A DNA stretch of 64,000 nucleotides from Sipunculus nudus (GCA_026874595.1 CM049322.1:51363386-51427385), one strand, 5' to 3'; counted from the first letter of the stretch, positions 48,000 through 61,613 are shown. Numbers and translations: made by a program. The notes: a model not told the origin generated them from the sequence alone.

Positions 48000-49364
48000 T
48001 AAAAGGTACAATTTTTGGCCAATTTCTTTCAGCTTTCTAAACTACAAAGATGAAATCCTTATGTGTGCATGATATGAAAATTATATCAACAGTGCTCTCA
48101 GGAAACAAACGTGCCATGGTCAAAATTGGGCAAAATTGAAGGTACTAATTTTATATTTATACTAATAACTCATAACATTTGAAAATTCAGAACTAATTTT
48201 GGGTATTCAATTGAATCTTGATTAAATAATGTTACATCCCTGACAAAAAAAATCTCTAGCTTCAGCAATACCCTTGTTAAGGGAGTAAATATATTTCTTG
48301 ATTTTTTAAAAAAGTTCATTATGTTTGGGCCCATATCTTAGACCAATTACGCAATACTGACATCATTTCTTGCATGTGCATAGCGAATGTACAGAAAATT
48401 ATGTATATTATATATGATCAGTGGTTTTGATATTAGGCAGTCTTAAAGAGTTACAATTGGTTTTAGTGGAAAATGAAGTTTTTCATTAATATCAAGGAAT
48501 TAGGTCCTGGTGACCAAATTCTTGGCATGGTAGGGGATTTCGGAAACATCTAACTGTATGCCAAATTTAAGGAACTTAGAGCTGAAGCTGGGGAGCTGAG
48601 CTCTAGCAAACTGCATAACACTGGCTTGATGTAAACAATAAGTGACATGGTGCTTGAAAACTTGAATAAAATCTACAGTTTTTGATCAACTGGTTTCAAA
48701 TTTTTGGTGTTAACAGTTGAAATGCCAACAAAAACATGCTTTGAAAATTAAATCCACAGCAATTACAGGAAAAAAACGTGCCATGGTCAAAGTTGGGCAA
48801 AATTTAAGGTACCAATTTTTTATTTTTGCTAATATTTTAAAAAAAATTAAAGATTTTAATCTAATTATGGGTAAACAATTTAATTTTGATAAATAAAAGT
48901 TATATTACTAGAAAAAAGTGCTTAGCTTTAACAAGTTTTGTGTTAAGTGATCAAATTTCTTTCCCGATTATTTACAAAATGCATTATGTTTAGGCCCATA
49001 ACTTTTCTAAATTATATAATACAGACCTAATTTATGGCATGGACACAGGAACTATATAGAGGATTATTTTAACGTAAATAGGAGGAAAAACAGACGAGTG
49101 GTTTTGATATTAGGCAGTCCTGAAGTGTGAAATAGCTTTTTTAATAAAAAAATGTTTTTCTTTAATTTCTCAAAGGAACGAAGTCGCAAAGACCTAGTTT
49201 TCGGCTTGGTACGAGATCTTTGGGACATCTAACATTATGCCAAATTTTGGATTTCTAGGTCTTACGGTTTCAAAACGTGCCACATCTACGGACAGACGGA
49301 CGGACGAACGACGGAAAATGGACCACGACTATAGCTCAGATGACTCATAGTCAGCTGAACTAAA
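48000..49364 (-). repeat. Dispersed repeat, two tandem units of about 670 bp
   Basis: Landmark GTGCCATGGTCAAA recurs at 48110 and 48777. The right terminus (GTCAGCTGAACTAA complement) and GGACGGACGG block match the left end of the 25174-27644 element. Confidence 0.6.
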
Positions 49365-49667
49365 AATGCAAAGACTATTGTTCTCCCAGAATTCTGTGGG
49401 TTATTTAGCAATCTTACCGTTGGGTTATTACCACAGTTTAGGGTCAGCTGGTCTTACAAAAGTCCCAAGCCCCAATATTCAAGCGAATGCATGTGCATGT
49501 GTAGAGTACTACAGCGTTCATACCGGTTTCAGATCTACTGATAATAAACAGGAGATGGATTATATATAAAGTTTAAGGTTCTAAACATTTGACCCAGGCC
49601 TTACCCCAACTAAATATCTTTGCTTAGAACAAGCTAAAAATAGCAAAGTAAAAAATTGTAAAGAATT

Positions 49668-49673
49668 TTTATT
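49668..49673 (-). terminator. Candidate polyadenylation signal AATAAA of the intact gene
   Basis: It is the first clear AATAAA I find on the minus strand downstream of the stop codon, about 620 bases away. No downstream GU-rich element was checked, so the 3' end of the transcript is uncertain. Confidence 0.3.
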
Positions 49674-50294
49674 TAACCTTAACAGAATCATCATTACCAT
49701 ACTCTAAACTAGGTAAGTAAATAGGATAATATTTTTACTTGACAGAAGATATTCTACAGAATATTGATCACTATCCAACCCAAAAAATGTGAAATAAAGT
49801 TCAAGTATGATAAATTAAACTGAAAACTAATTTCTTCCTCAGAAGGAGTGTAATGCAACCTAATAAATACGTTATATAATATTTTAACATGTTAAAGTGA
49901 AATCTAACAAAATAACTGAGGAAAAGAGAAAATTTTTTTAAAACAGATCACTATCGATTAATGAACACTCTTGACTAGTACCAAACTATCAGAAAATCAC
50001 GTAAAACACTGGGAAATAATAGCTGACATTTCATTTGGTGGTAAACGGTAAGATGTAAAACGAGTCTAATTCTTAACCAAAGTTTGCTCATAAATAGAGG
50101 GTTTGTTATATTTTTTCATGTGCTTTAAATGAAACCATAAAATAGTTCGAGCTATATTATGTCATGCGGTTATATCCATTTGCTTTTACTGGCTTACTCC
50201 ATTTCTTTCTTTATATTTAGAAAATGAAAATGAACCAAGACATAGGTATGTATCATATCAAATGAGGTCACATATAACTACACTTCTTTAGGTT

Positions 50295-53200
50295 CTATAT
50301 GTTCCAGTCACCAAGTAGGGACTCTTCTTCCACGTTACCCTTCTCGTTCTCATTTTCTGACGACAGCTCCTCTACATGTTTCTGCTCATGCTTCTTTAGA
50401 CTTCTCTTGTGCTTGTACTCTTTACCACAATGACCACACTCATACATCTTCCTTGAGGAACGTGATTCATACATAAAGGACGGCGTTCTTTCGTTTTCAC
50501 TCTTAGAAAGTCCCTCTTCTTCTGCTTCTTTTTCATGTTGTTCTTTATGTTTTCTCAAACCCCTGACGGTCTTGTATTGCTTGTCACACTGTGAACATGA
50601 ATAAGAATTAGTTTTTGGACCAGACTTCCCGGACACTAAAACGCTTGGTTCCTCTTCTTCACTTGATGATTCTACAACATGCCTAGTTACGTGTTTGCGT
50701 AACCTTTCCTCACTAAAATACGCTTTCTCACAGTAAACACACCGGAATTTTTTAACTCGTTCCATCCCTTTGGATTTATTTTCAATATCTTGGCAACAAT
50801 TATTTTTTACATGATTCTGGTAACCTTGTTTTGAGCGAAACCCTTTGGAGCACTTTGGGCATTCATATATGTTTCCAACAATGCTATGTCGTTTCTCATG
50901 CGCACGGCATGCTGACCACGTTTTAAACGTCTGGGAACATACCTTACAGGAATGAGGCCTTTCCCCTGTATGAACACGCATGTGTTCCTTTAGGCTAGAT
51001 CCACTACTGAGCGGCTTATTGCACACATTGCACTTATATTTTCCCCCTCTCTTATGCACCGTTCTGACATGTCGTTTAAAAACACTAGTGTCATAAAACA
51101 CTTTCCCACAGTAAATGCACTGGTCGCTCTGCCCTGTGTGGAAATTCATATGTTGCTTCAGCATGTAACGTTCGATGAATGCTTTCCCGCATTCTGCGCA
51201 TTTAAACTGTTTTTCTGAATGCCTGCGGACATGTGCTTTCAAAGCACCATAGGTTCTGAAATGTCGATCACAGTGGGAACACGGATGCGGTCTCTCACCA
51301 GTGTGTGTCAACATATGTTGCCTTAAGCTTCTTTTAGTTGTCACCCGTTTGCCACATTCCTTACAAGTAACAAACGTCTTTTCTTTTGGTTTAGATTGTT
51401 CCTTTTTGTGAACACTTCTAATATGAGAGTACACGACAGACCTGCTTGCATAACACTTGCCACATGCACCGCACTGGTATGGCTTCTCGCCTGTGTGAAG
51501 CCTCATGTGTTGTACCAGACTTCGTTTACTACTCAGCTCTTTATGACACACTGTGCATGCAACTGTAGGCTGACGCCCTTTAGCGATCTTCTCTTCTTCT
51601 GTTGCATGAACGCATTTTTTATGACGTAATATATTGCTGTTTGTTTTAGCCCTCTTGCCACATATATCACAGGCGTATGGGTATTCCCCTGTATGAATTC
51701 TCATGTGCTGCCTCAAACTGTGTTTTGACATGACTTTTTTCCCACAAACGTTACATTTGAATGTTTTTCTCTTTTTAACCACAGTGACAAATTTCTCTGT
51801 TGGATGCACAGTTTTTGCATGAAAGTGGACTGCGGAAATAGTGCGAAACTCTTCCTTGCACAGCTCACAAACTATAAAATTGTTTTTATAATGTTTCTTA
51901 TAGTGAACTTGTAATTTTTCCTTAGTCTCCTCCTCCTTGCCACAAAATTCACACACATGCCCTAACTGAACTTGTATAACATTCACCAGCTCATCTGGAT
52001 GTTGAATTTGGGAATGCTGGTTCACCAAGTCAATACTCATGAAACCCTCTTTACAAATACCACAAATACACTTGTGTCCTAGCACCTCGGCCTCTGCTAA
52101 TTTAGCCATTAATGCTGCATCTACATACGCTTCAGGGGCTAATTGTGATGTTAGTTCCTGAGATAATTCCTCTGTTACCTGAGAGGGTTTATCCTGTTCT
52201 GATTCAACACGTAGTTTCACACGAGTTTTCGATTTCCTTCTCTGCTTAATATTAAAATGTGTTCCGACTAGAAAGTGGACATTTCTAACATGTTCAAAAC
52301 ATTTAGCACTTGATGGGAACGTTTTTCTGCAAAGCCCGCAATGTACTTTGGTGGCCGATGTCATTTTATATGCACTTTTCTGGCGGGGAAACTTGGTCAC
52401 TCTAGCGACAGGTTTCTTTTTTGACTGATGACTATACGAATGATCTGCTGACCCAAATTGAATCTTTTTATTATGTTCCTCAGACCCAAATTCTGATGTG
52501 TCCATGAAATTGTCACTTTCTGAACATGACAATCTTTTATCGTCTTCTTCACCTTTCACTTCCTCGTATACCTTTATCTCCATATCCGTTACCGTAGATT
52601 TTCCGACCATATCCACATCTGTAGATTCTTCGAATATATCCATAACAGTAGATACTTCGACGTGTCTCTCACCTTTTATAACACTGTCTGAATCAGTTAT
52701 ACCTGTGAGAGCTGCCAAATGTGTTGCACTCTGTCGCTCATTCTGGCTTTTGCACACATCAGGGGGATTTTCATTATGTATTTTATCGTATACCTGAACT
52801 GGCATTTGGCATTTAAGTTCAGTTATTCCTATATTTTCTGTGTTATCGACATCTCGAGCAGATTTTTTACCTAAATTCCTCACAGTTTCATTTTTGCAAA
52901 CACCAGAACGTTCTAAATACCTAGTAAATCCTGCCGAATCTTGCACTGAACTCCCCAATTCTACTTTCTCCGGTTCATTTGAAGTAAAACAGGGAGAGCT
53001 TCTGTTTTGCTCTGTGTTTTCAAATACTCCTTCCCCAGAATGTTCCCCCGTTTCTGCCTTAAGCGATTCCTTTGTTGCCACCCTGTCTTCAAACATAGCT
53101 ACTGTGACAGGAATACAATTGTTGGGTATGGGGCCTTCCTCCGTGTAACTCATGTCTTCAGGCAAACTTTGTTCAGAGCTAGGTCCATATTCCCTTTCTG

Positions 53201-54536
53201 GTTCAGTGTTGCACTCTGGTCTACTAGGAATACTACTGTTTGACACCACACATTTCTCCGCACGTCCTTTATCTTTGAGCAAAACTTCTTCTGACCTGCC
53301 CCCAGGTTCCTTAATTAGTTGATTTGCACACTGTGTGATAGTAGGTATACTATTGTCTGACACGAAACAATCCTCCGTATCACTCATGTCTGTTGGCAAA
53401 TCATGATCTAAGCTGCCCCAAGGTTCCCTCTGTGTTTGATATTGGCACTCTGTTATATCAGGAATACTAGTGTCTGACACGTCACATTCCTCCATATCAT
53501 TCATGGGAAAACCTTTTTCTGAGCTGCCCCTGGGTTCACTGTCTGGTTCACTTTTGCACTCTGGTATATCAAGAATACTACTGTCTGACAAGAAACATTT
53601 CTCCTTGGGCCGTATGTCTTTGAGCAAAATTCTCAGCTTAAATCTTCCAACAGATTCTCCATCTGGTTGATTTATGGACTCTGGTTTACCAGGATTACTG
53701 GTGTTTAACACGACACATTTCTCCGTGTTTCCAAGGTCTTTGCGCAAAACGACCTGTGAGTTTCCACCAGATTCTGTCCCCGGTCTATGGTCGCGCTCTG
53801 ACGTATTTGTCATTCCCTCCGTTACAGGGCCTGCTGGTCTATAACTGTTCTGATCAGGTTCAGGTGCTTTATCGACTCTCACGTAAAATTTTGTGACTTC
53901 GTTTGATTTTAGCAGGTTGCTGAATGACTGCATAGTTGCCCCTTTCAATTCTTGTTTTGCAGATACATTTCCATTAAAAATTTTCCTATCTCGACAAGTA
54001 TTTGGGATGCTCAGTCGCACTAATGGTTTACCCTTCTTGCAGGTCGTCACTATCGGGGTCGAGCTGACAGCTCCTGTTATAAAAGTTTTTACTCCAACGA
54101 CAGAATCATTTTGACTCTTTAACACTTGCGACCTGTAACTGTCATAATCATCAACGGACACAACACCAGCATTATTATCATCATCTTCATCAGAGAATTG
54201 TGGACTCTCCCTCTGTCTGACACCATTATATGGCACCGATGGTTGGTGTCTGGATTGAGGAACATCTTGTGTGGCTTGTTTAGTTATCTTATCAATCATC
54301 GTTTGAGGAACAGCGACCCCAGGTGGAACAAACATTGCACCACAATTACTGCAAAGGTACGTCAAAGTCTCTGACATAAAACGATTAAAATCAGAAAAAT
54401 ATTCAAAACAATACTTGCAAATGTCTTTTACACACGCCGTGCCAATCAATGTTTTCTCTGCAGACAAGACTCCTCCCCTGTGCCCCATCCCCGTGTCCGT
54501 TGATGCGGAGTCCGTGTTTGTCACTTTTGAGTCCAT
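50295..54536 (-). CDS. C2H2 zinc-finger protein with 18 fingers, intact copy
   Basis: Single uninterrupted coding exon of 1413 residues. I start it at the ATG at 54536 (context AACATGG); the open frame runs 9 codons further up but only to a TTG. Order: a short Ser/Thr-rich leader; a cysteine module at residues 35-66 (C35, C40, C43, C62, C65; CxxC-x18-CxxC); an acidic linker; about six imperfect 40-residue repeats at roughly 255-475; a long acidic stretch; then C2H2 fingers from about 730 to 1385. I count 18 fingers, four joined by HTGE-type linkers (HTGEYP, HTGEKP, HTGERP twice). Finger 15 ends in Cys rather than His. The tail is acidic ([15 protein letters not shown]). Tandem C2H2 fingers normally bind DNA in the nucleus, so a transcription-factor-like role is expected, but neither target nor orthologue is recognised. 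A paralogous, damaged copy lies inverted at 20-24 kb. Confidence 0.93.
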   Translation of the reverse strand: MDSKVTNTDSASTDTGMGHRGGVLSAEKTLIGTACVKDICKYCFEYFSDFNRFMSETLTYLCSNCGAMFVPPGVAVPQTMIDKITKQATQDVPQSRHQPSVPYNGVRQRESPQFSDEDDDNNAGVVSVDDYDSYRSQVLKSQNDSVVGVKTFITGAVSSTPIVTTCKKGKPLVRLSIPNTCRDRKIFNGNVSAKQELKGATMQSFSNLLKSNEVTKFYVRVDKAPEPDQNSYRPAGPVTEGMTNTSERDHRPGTESGGNSQVVLRKDLGNTEKCVVLNTSNPGKPESINQPDGESVGRFKLRILLKDIRPKEKCFLSDSSILDIPECKSEPDSEPRGSSEKGFPMNDMEECDVSDTSIPDITECQYQTQREPWGSLDHDLPTDMSDTEDCFVSDNSIPTITQCANQLIKEPGGRSEEVLLKDKGRAEKCVVSNSSIPSRPECNTEPEREYGPSSEQSLPEDMSYTEEGPIPNNCIPVTVAMFEDRVATKESLKAETGEHSGEGVFENTEQNRSSPCFTSNEPEKVELGSSVQDSAGFTRYLERSGVCKNETVRNLGKKSARDVDNTENIGITELKCQMPVQVYDKIHNENPPDVCKSQNERQSATHLAALTGITDSDSVIKGERHVEVSTVMDIFEESTDVDMVGKSTVTDMEIKVYEEVKGEEDDKRLSCSESDNFMDTSEFGSEEHNKKIQFGSADHSYSHQSKKKPVARVTKFPRQKSAYKMTSATKVHCGLCRKTFPSSAKCFEHVRNVHFLVGTHFNIKQRRKSKTRVKLRVESEQDKPSQVTEELSQELTSQLAPEAYVDAALMAKLAEAEVLGHKCICGICKEGFMSIDLVNQHSQIQHPDELVNVIQVQLGHVCEFCGKEEETKEKLQVHYKKHYKNNFIVCELCKEEFRTISAVHFHAKTVHPTEKFVTVVKKRKTFKCNVCGKKVMSKHSLRQHMRIHTGEYPYACDICGKRAKTNSNILRHKKCVHATEEEKIAKGRQPTVACTVCHKELSSKRSLVQHMRLHTGEKPYQCGACGKCYASRSVVYSHIRSVHKKEQSKPKEKTFVTCKECGKRVTTKRSLRQHMLTHTGERPHPCSHCDRHFRTYGALKAHVRRHSEKQFKCAECGKAFIERYMLKQHMNFHTGQSDQCIYCGKVFYDTSVFKRHVRTVHKRGGKYKCNVCNKPLSSGSSLKEHMRVHTGERPHSCKVCSQTFKTWSACRAHEKRHSIVGNIYECPKCSKGFRSKQGYQNHVKNNCCQDIENKSKGMERVKKFRCVYCEKAYFSEERLRKHVTRHVVESSSEEEEPSVLVSGKSGPKTNSYSCSQCDKQYKTVRGLRKHKEQHEKEAEEEGLSKSENERTPSFMYESRSSRKMYECGHCGKEYKHKRSLKKHEQKHVEELSSENENEKGNVEEESLLGDWNI

Positions 54537-54562
54537 GTTTGTCACTTTTTTTAACCAATTCA

Positions 54563-54673
54563 ATTATAAATGGAACACTTCTAAATCCCTTCTGCTTTGA
54601 TATGTTTTGCCCGTTTCTTCACTTATGCTCACTTAAGTTTTACCTCTGACCAATTCTCCTCCTGCTTCCATTT
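54563..54673 (-). promoter_or_regulatory. 5' UTR part of the coding exon, with a short upstream ORF
   Basis: Between the acceptor and the main ATG there is an upstream ATG 4 bases into the exon (54670). It opens a 12-codon frame that stops before the main start. Such upstream frames can reduce translation; whether this one does is unknown. Confidence 0.4.
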
Positions 54674-55755
54674 CTGAAAAAAAAGAAAGCATTTAGTATT
54701 TTAGTAGCTAGGAAAATATAATACACGTTTTCATATGCCTGCCAGAATAATACAATGTATGAAAACACAAATAATTAGCGATTCTATCAAAATTTTTTAA
54801 CCCACTGAGAAAATAGGAATTTTTTTAAAAGAAACAGAGCCAGTTGCAGATTATATGTGTAATCCAGCTGCAGAAACGCATATGAAACACTATTAGTAAG
54901 ATAGAATGATCCTTTAGTTTATTGAAACACGAAATGTTTTGGTCAAAACGAAACAATATTTGAGTGACCTATCATGCTCCAGTAAGGTTTCTGTATGCTA
55001 TGATGAAGTCATCTAAAACAGATGTGTCACATTTTGGCCGAGAGTGAAACTAGCAAGCATGCAGTCTTAATCTCTACAACTAAATATCTGCCCATGGTTC
55101 TTAAACATATATTAATAGTTAACTGTATCCACATTTCTTTGTTTAAAACAGCTTTTGTCTTTTGATGTTATTTTAATTAACCTTCCGTATAAATATAATA
55201 TGAATAGGCTCATGAGCCTTGCAACCTCCAGACACATGTAAAGGTACATTATCATTTGCAGTTATGTGTAATATCTCACTCTATTGGTTCAAAAGATTCT
55301 CAGTTAAACCATGTCAGCACAAGGGATTAACTACCTCAAACACACCTTTTTATATTTTGTTATGGTTTTGCAGCAGAGTAAACACAGCCACATGTTTTGT
55401 TTACCATGACAGGACTGATACAACAGGTTGCATCAAGATTCTGCATGTATGACAACTACCAAATAAAGAGAAGCATAAAAGAAAACCACAGAAACTGCAC
55501 TGACAAAAGGATTTCTAAGGTGGCTATCTAGTAGACATAATGGACGTCTGGCAAGTCTGACATCTGATATCACACATCCTCCAATTAGAGACCAAAATTG
55601 TGTCAATTGCTCCAAAGAATGTTACAGAACTGATGAAGAAAATTGTTTTTTTTTTTATTTACATTTTGTGGGAGATGATGCTCACCTAACTAAATCATGT
55701 CTTATATTCAACGAAACTGACTGCCTAACACTTGATATGTTAGTTCTTCAACTTT

Positions 55756-55757
<2 letters not shown>

Positions 55758-55814
<57 letters not shown>

Positions 55815-55815
55815 C

Positions 55816-55870
<55 letters not shown>
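55758..55870. repeat. (TA)n microsatellite
   Basis: In the intron of the intact gene; two small breaks. Confidence 0.9.
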
Positions 55871-56569
55871 CTTGAAAATGGACAGACACACTAGCTCCCG
55901 CACTTTGGCAGCTTTCACAGTTATATTAGGCAAATACAAATTCTGAGAAAAACAAAGGTTAACAAACTTCTTATATTTCAGTCCATTATAGTAAATGGAA
56001 ACCATTAAGCATGTTTCTAGAATAATTCATAACTTCATACACATTTCATATATTTTCTTTATTTTTTCTAATTAGGTTAACTGTCCATTGAGCAGTGATT
56101 TATATTTTATTACCCTCTTGATCAACAACACATGTATATAAAATGTTTTGTACATGTTTATTAGGTAAATGTATGATGTCTTCATTTCTTTTTCTCTGTC
56201 CTGTATATGTAATAGTTATTTATATATTATCTGTTGTATGATTGTATGTAATAAGTTTTCTTTTCATTTGAAAAACAACTTTAGCTTAGTAGCATGGTTT
56301 GGCTATACATATTATGTATTTAACATTTTTAAGCAAAGGTTACAGTAAATTAAAATAATAAACTCATGAAAGGTTACTGACTTACTATTAAGTGAATAAT
56401 GTTGTCAATGGTATATACAAACCATCACCCCAGTAATTACTCTGTCGCAAATATAACCAGATAATGGCCTGGTGGGTTATCTATTAATCTATTTATACAG
56501 CTGTTCATCTAATTAGACAGTATGGTGTGGCTGGCTGTGCAGTGATGCATAGAAGTAGGCATATACATC

Positions 56570-56890
56570 ACATATAGTGGTCTGGTTGGCAGTACTACCA
56601 ACCAGACCACATTGCCAACCAGACCAGTAGTGTTTTAGACCCTTTTGAGACCAGATCCTCATCGGGGTTTTGGTCCCCAATTAGGATTTGGTCTGGACCA
56701 ATGGGGTATTGGTCCAGCCCAGATTAGGATCAAGATTTGGTCTGGATCAATTCCCGATTGGTCTGGTCGCTGACAAGGGCTGGACAAGGGCTGGGCCAGA
56801 TCCCAATCGGGGTTAAGGCAGGAACAAATCCAGTTTGGGATCTGGTTTGGACCAATTGCCGATTCGTCCAGTCAGTTTTGACCCATCTTG
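56570..56890. repeat. GGTCTGG-rich imperfect repeat with a perfect 11-bp palindrome
   Basis: GGTCTGGTTGG and its complement flank an 8-base spacer at 56579-56608; about a dozen variants of GGTCTGGACCAAT follow. Confidence 0.55.
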
Positions 56891-57191
56891 GAAATAAAGA
56901 CAATGTTTCTATACCTGGGCCCATTATTTTATATAATTTAACGGGATATAAAATTATACAACTTAAAATTAAGCAGGACAGACTCTCCATGTAGTTGAAA
57001 TTTGCGTGCACGTGCATGAACGTATGCGTGGACGCGTTTTAGTAACACTTGTCAGGCCGGACCGATTGGAGATCAGTAGTAAGAATGCGTGAGAAAGAAA
57101 AATATCCCAGATTAAGATCATTCATACTAAATAACACTGCCGTGCATACACTGTCATTCTATATTGACGGCGGACACATACATATACATAC

Positions 57192-57472
<281 letters not shown>

Positions 57473-59001
57473 GTAGCGGGACTTGAACGGTCAGAGGTGT
57501 CAGACGGCAAGACGGGACACTCGTTTATTCGAAATATGCATCGTACATTATGCATAGGAGAAAGAACCCTGCAATTATACATTATAAACCAGATTAAGAA
57601 TAATGATTACAAACGGAAAATAAATCATAATGAAGCTAAAAAAGTTAAACATGAGAAATATATCTGGATATCTATTAAAAGACCATTCTATTAAAACTGA
57701 ACTGGTATATTATTAACCAGCTGTGTTATAAATGATACTTTTGTTGGTCAGCAGCAGTGCAATGCCAGTTTGTAATTACATAAAATTGCAGGAATACTCG
57801 CTGTGATACAGAGGAAGTACCCCATTTGAATTACTGCACTGGATAAGAGATTATATAGACATAAACTAAGCTAAAATAGACAAGTTATGTTAACATATAT
57901 GTTCAAACTAAATTCTAACTGTGCATAACTATCTCATGGAATAGTCACCCATTAAAGTGCACTATAGTTATACAATCTCATAATGTAATGCTCATTAAAG
58001 CTTGTACAGTACATAATGAAATTAATTCTGAATCCATGGTAACCAATATAAGGTGCATGTTTACCATTCATTAAATACTAATAAACTAATACATTGATGC
58101 AACTTTTAACATAACTGTAGCAAAAACATTATTATTGGTTAGTAGTATACCCATCAATGAATAAACTAAATACAAACCGTAAGAACGGGTTCTTTCTCTC
58201 AGTACTTTAACCAATTAAGACCTGGTCACACGCTCATCAGTATTGACTGTAAACCACAAAGATTTACACTTTAGTGTTAATCAAATATACAGGCTCAGGA
58301 TATACCTATAAACCTTTCCAGGAATTTACCTATTTATTTGCTTTAAAGTCTTTACAGAAAAGTACAAAACAAATGAACAGTAGCAGTTTCTGCTTCACCA
58401 AGTTTTAAGTTAAGCTCTACAGTCAGACAAGTCACAGACAGACCCTGAGTAGTAGTCTCAAGAGCTATTAGCTGGAATACTCCTAATGGTGACTTGAATA
58501 GTTAACAACATATGCAAAAGACAAATCCCTATATAGTCTTACCAGATTATAACATCATATAAACATTCCTATCTTCACAACAAACAATCTAATTACACAA
58601 GAGCTGTCTCCACAAGAATTACTCCTATAATTCTTAAATGACATGAACATATTCATAAATCAATGGACAACAATTATTACACAATATGATATACATCAGA
58701 TATAGTCATCAATGAGTAATAATAAACCGTCTTATTGAACAACTGTGACTCAAAAGGAAATAACACATTACAGCACCAAATATGTGTATTCATAAATGAA
58801 ACTCATAAATACAATTATATACAATGGTAACAATAAAGAATAAAGCAGAATAGTGTGTATTACACTCAGGACTTATCTGTAATTGACAAATAATAGGCGA
58901 GTTTAAAATCTATCTATGCTAGATCACAATCGCAATCTCATCTAGGTAAATTTAAAATCTGCCTGGATTTAAATCTCGTCTGTGACATGTATCTCTCTCT
59001 C

Positions 59002-59003
<2 letters not shown>
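57473..59003. other. AT-rich stretch, no gene
   Basis: The GAAAGAACC word near 57560 reappears inverted at 58190, which may mark an element, but I cannot define it. Confidence 0.3.

Positions 59004-59068
<65 letters not shown>
59004..59068. repeat. (TA)n then (CA)n microsatellite
   Basis: Immediately upstream of the possible terminal exon. Confidence 0.9.
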
Positions 59069-59069
<1 letters not shown>

Positions 59070-59085
59070 AAATGTTTTCCTTTAG

Positions 59086-59270
59086 GTGCAGTCAGAGAAA
59101 ATCCACTTGCTGAAAGGGTCAGCAAAGAGGATGTCAAGAAAATGATCCAAAGCTGGCTGAGTTTTCCTGGGGACAGATACGAAGGGAATAAGAAGAGGCA
59201 CAAGTTGAAGTGTGCGAGGGAAGCACAGTTAACAGCAGAGACTATGTTTCTACGGACGATTCAGAATTAA
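59086..59270 (+). CDS. Possible terminal coding exon of an unrecognised gene
   Basis: After TTTTCCTTTAG (AG at 59084-59085) an open frame in the phase starting at 59088 gives 60 residues: AVRENPLAERV, then KKMIQSWLSF, PGDRYEGNKKRHK and AQLTAETMFLRTIQN, ending TAA at 59268-59270. It is rich in Lys, Glu and Arg and has no low-complexity look, unlike nearby AT-rich frames; the upstream frame is closed by the TAG of the acceptor itself. Earlier exons are not found, and a (TA)n/(CA)n block lies immediately upstream. It could also be a fragment of a mobile-element protein. Confidence 0.35.
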
Positions 59271-59599
59271 TAATTATTGTCGGCTGTAGAGCGTTAGAAT
59301 ATACTGTCCTATTATTATTAAACAGTTTTTGAACTTATTTTTGTGTCAGTTTTATTTTTAAGATAAGGGTAATTGCTCTGAGAATGCTGTTAATATTTTG
59401 TATAAATACAGATGTCTTCCAGTGTGATTTCACTAAAAAAAAAAAAGTAAAATAATTTTAATCCATTTGACAAACCTTTACTACACATAACCGTACATCT
59501 AACATAGGACTTTACTTACAGTATACACTATTTGAACCAATAATTAATCAATTAAGAATAACTCGCATTTTTTGAACATTTGAACCAGATTTTATTCCT

Positions 59600-59905
59600 A
59601 AATGTTCATGTTGATGAAAAACCTCAGTGATATTGCATCCTCTACATTGGTCCTACATTGGCACGATGTAAAATACATCATTGATCCAACAGATATCCAA
59701 CCTAGTGTCAGGGAGCAAATTGATGCAACATATATCCTGCATTGGCCCTACATTTGCCCAACATTTCATACAACATTGCTCCAACATCTGTCCAACGTAG
59801 TTCCAATGAGCAAATTGAGTTGGTCCAACATTGGATACCAACGTTGGAACAACGTTGTTATCCAATGTTGGTCCAATGTATCTCCAACCTATGATGCTGG
59901 CTGGG
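59600..59905. repeat. Degenerate CCAACATTGG repeat
   Basis: TCCAACATTGG, CCAACGTTGG and related 10-12 base words recur at least 12 times; the core is palindromic. Frames across it are repeat-derived. Confidence 0.6.
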
Positions 59906-60511
59906 AAGTGTATATCAGTACCACGATGTAGCCTCTTCCACAGGCTCCGACAGAGCCTGTGGATAGGGAATGAAAGGCATTCGCTGATTGGCCAGATTTA
60001 CGGAATTTTCTCATTGGGCAATCCCGGGAAAGCCCTTGCTGGCTCTGTCAATAAACACGCGCACATGGTGCTGGCTGTCAGCTGACGAGTACTTCACAGG
60101 GATCTTTTAACCATCGGGGTCCATATTGTAAAGACAACCGCTAATTATTACGGAAGCAAAATGTCATCTATATTGGAAAAGGACACGAAGTGGGATATGC
60201 ATATATGTCAAACCTTAGGCTAAACAGAATGTCGGTGTGCTCCTAAGGCTTCAAGGCTTGTCGTCAGGGTAAGTCGTGAAGTGTTTATTTCTGACAAACA
60301 ACCCATTGCCTGAGGTTTGTCAAAATGTGTGGGACAACATTAGCCCTAGACAAAACGAATCACTTAGGAAGAACAAAATTTACCATATTTTTTCAAAATC
60401 ATTTAAGATTTCAATCATAATTCTTTTTATAATGCCTGTATATATATTTTATAGTGTCAAGTTCTTTATAAATAAATTCACCGGGTGTTACTTTACTGGG
60501 CCTTAGATCCA

Positions 60512-60595
<84 letters not shown>

Positions 60596-61613
60596 ATATA
60601 TACAATAAGAATAGGTATGTATGTATGTATACTAGTATAAATTCTGTCGGTTAAGTGACTCATGTAACAGGATGAATGTATAATTTCATTATATGACCTG
60701 GTGTTTTATGACACATGGCACAAAGATTCATATATTTTAACTCATATTTCATACATTGTGTAATATACATTCCAGGTATCATGCCATAACCTTATAACAA
60801 ATAATTCAAAAACTAAAATATATATTTGTCATATAAATATGTGCAGTATTTCTGATTTATCAATGAAAAAAGCCGTTCAATAAATAAATATACTTGAATA
60901 AAATTAAGGTACTAAAATGAAAAACATTAGAAAAAAGAAAATACAGACATGTTAGATTAGAAGACAAATGATGCAACTTTGTTGCAGCAAATAAAAATAA
61001 TTGTGAAAGTTTGAGTTTTGTCCAACATTGTTTTATGAAGGAGAGACATTTGTTCAAGGCTAAATTAGATTTTCAGTGCTTAAAAAGTCAAACAGATGTA
61101 ACTGGTCCGATATGAATAACATTTTAACTTGGGGACAAGTCTATATCTAAGACAAAGATATCTTAAGAGGATCATCTGTCATATATTTTAATGTGAAAAG
61201 ATATGGCATTAATGCTCGCAGTTCAGTTACATCTTTTTAAAATAATACCAGCTACACTGTGTATTACTAGGGTGCATGTATTTGATCATCTCCAGTTGGA
61301 TATAGAGGTGTGCTCAGATAAAGAATATTGCAGTGCAGTATAACTTCTATAGGCATAATTTCTTTGGTTAAATGCGATAATGCTAAAGATTTATTAGCAT
61401 GTGCTTGATAAAACTGCATTCACTCTTGCATCAATCCTGTTTATTATTTTTGGTCATATATGTTTCTTGGAAGAAAATGCAATATACTGGTAATGTTTAT
61501 GATATATGTTCAGTATTAAAGATCAGTTGAGGTTCAACCTAGTGTCCGTCTCTTTCATTGCTTCCTTGAACATTTGTGCACATGTTCTCTCTCTCTCACA
61601 CACACACACACAC

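Larger units (their letters stand above)
54674..57191 (-). other. Probable intron of the intact zinc-finger gene
   Basis: The acceptor is seen directly: on the minus strand a T-rich tract ends in TTTTTTTTCAG with the AG at 54675-54674, and the coding ATG follows 138 bases later. The same acceptor is kept in the damaged copy (AG ending at 19903). The donor is inferred: AG|GTATGT with the cut between 57192 and 57191, also kept in the left copy at 10430/10431. Inside lie a (TA)n block at 55758-55870, GGTCTGG-rich sequence at 56570-56890 and stretches matching the left intron at 54840-55150. Confidence 0.55.

Noticed and set aside
54537-54563. Start of the intact zinc-finger gene at 54563
   Set aside because: That codon is TTG; the ATG at 54536 has a better context and lies in the homologous position of the other copy.
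50295-54563. Plus-strand frames of 60-100 residues inside the intact gene
   Set aside because: They are antisense shadows of a long coding exon. The same applies to minus-strand frames across 20-23 kb.
59602-59931. 109-residue frame
   Set aside because: It follows the CCAACATTGG repeat, as shown by recurring words in the translation.
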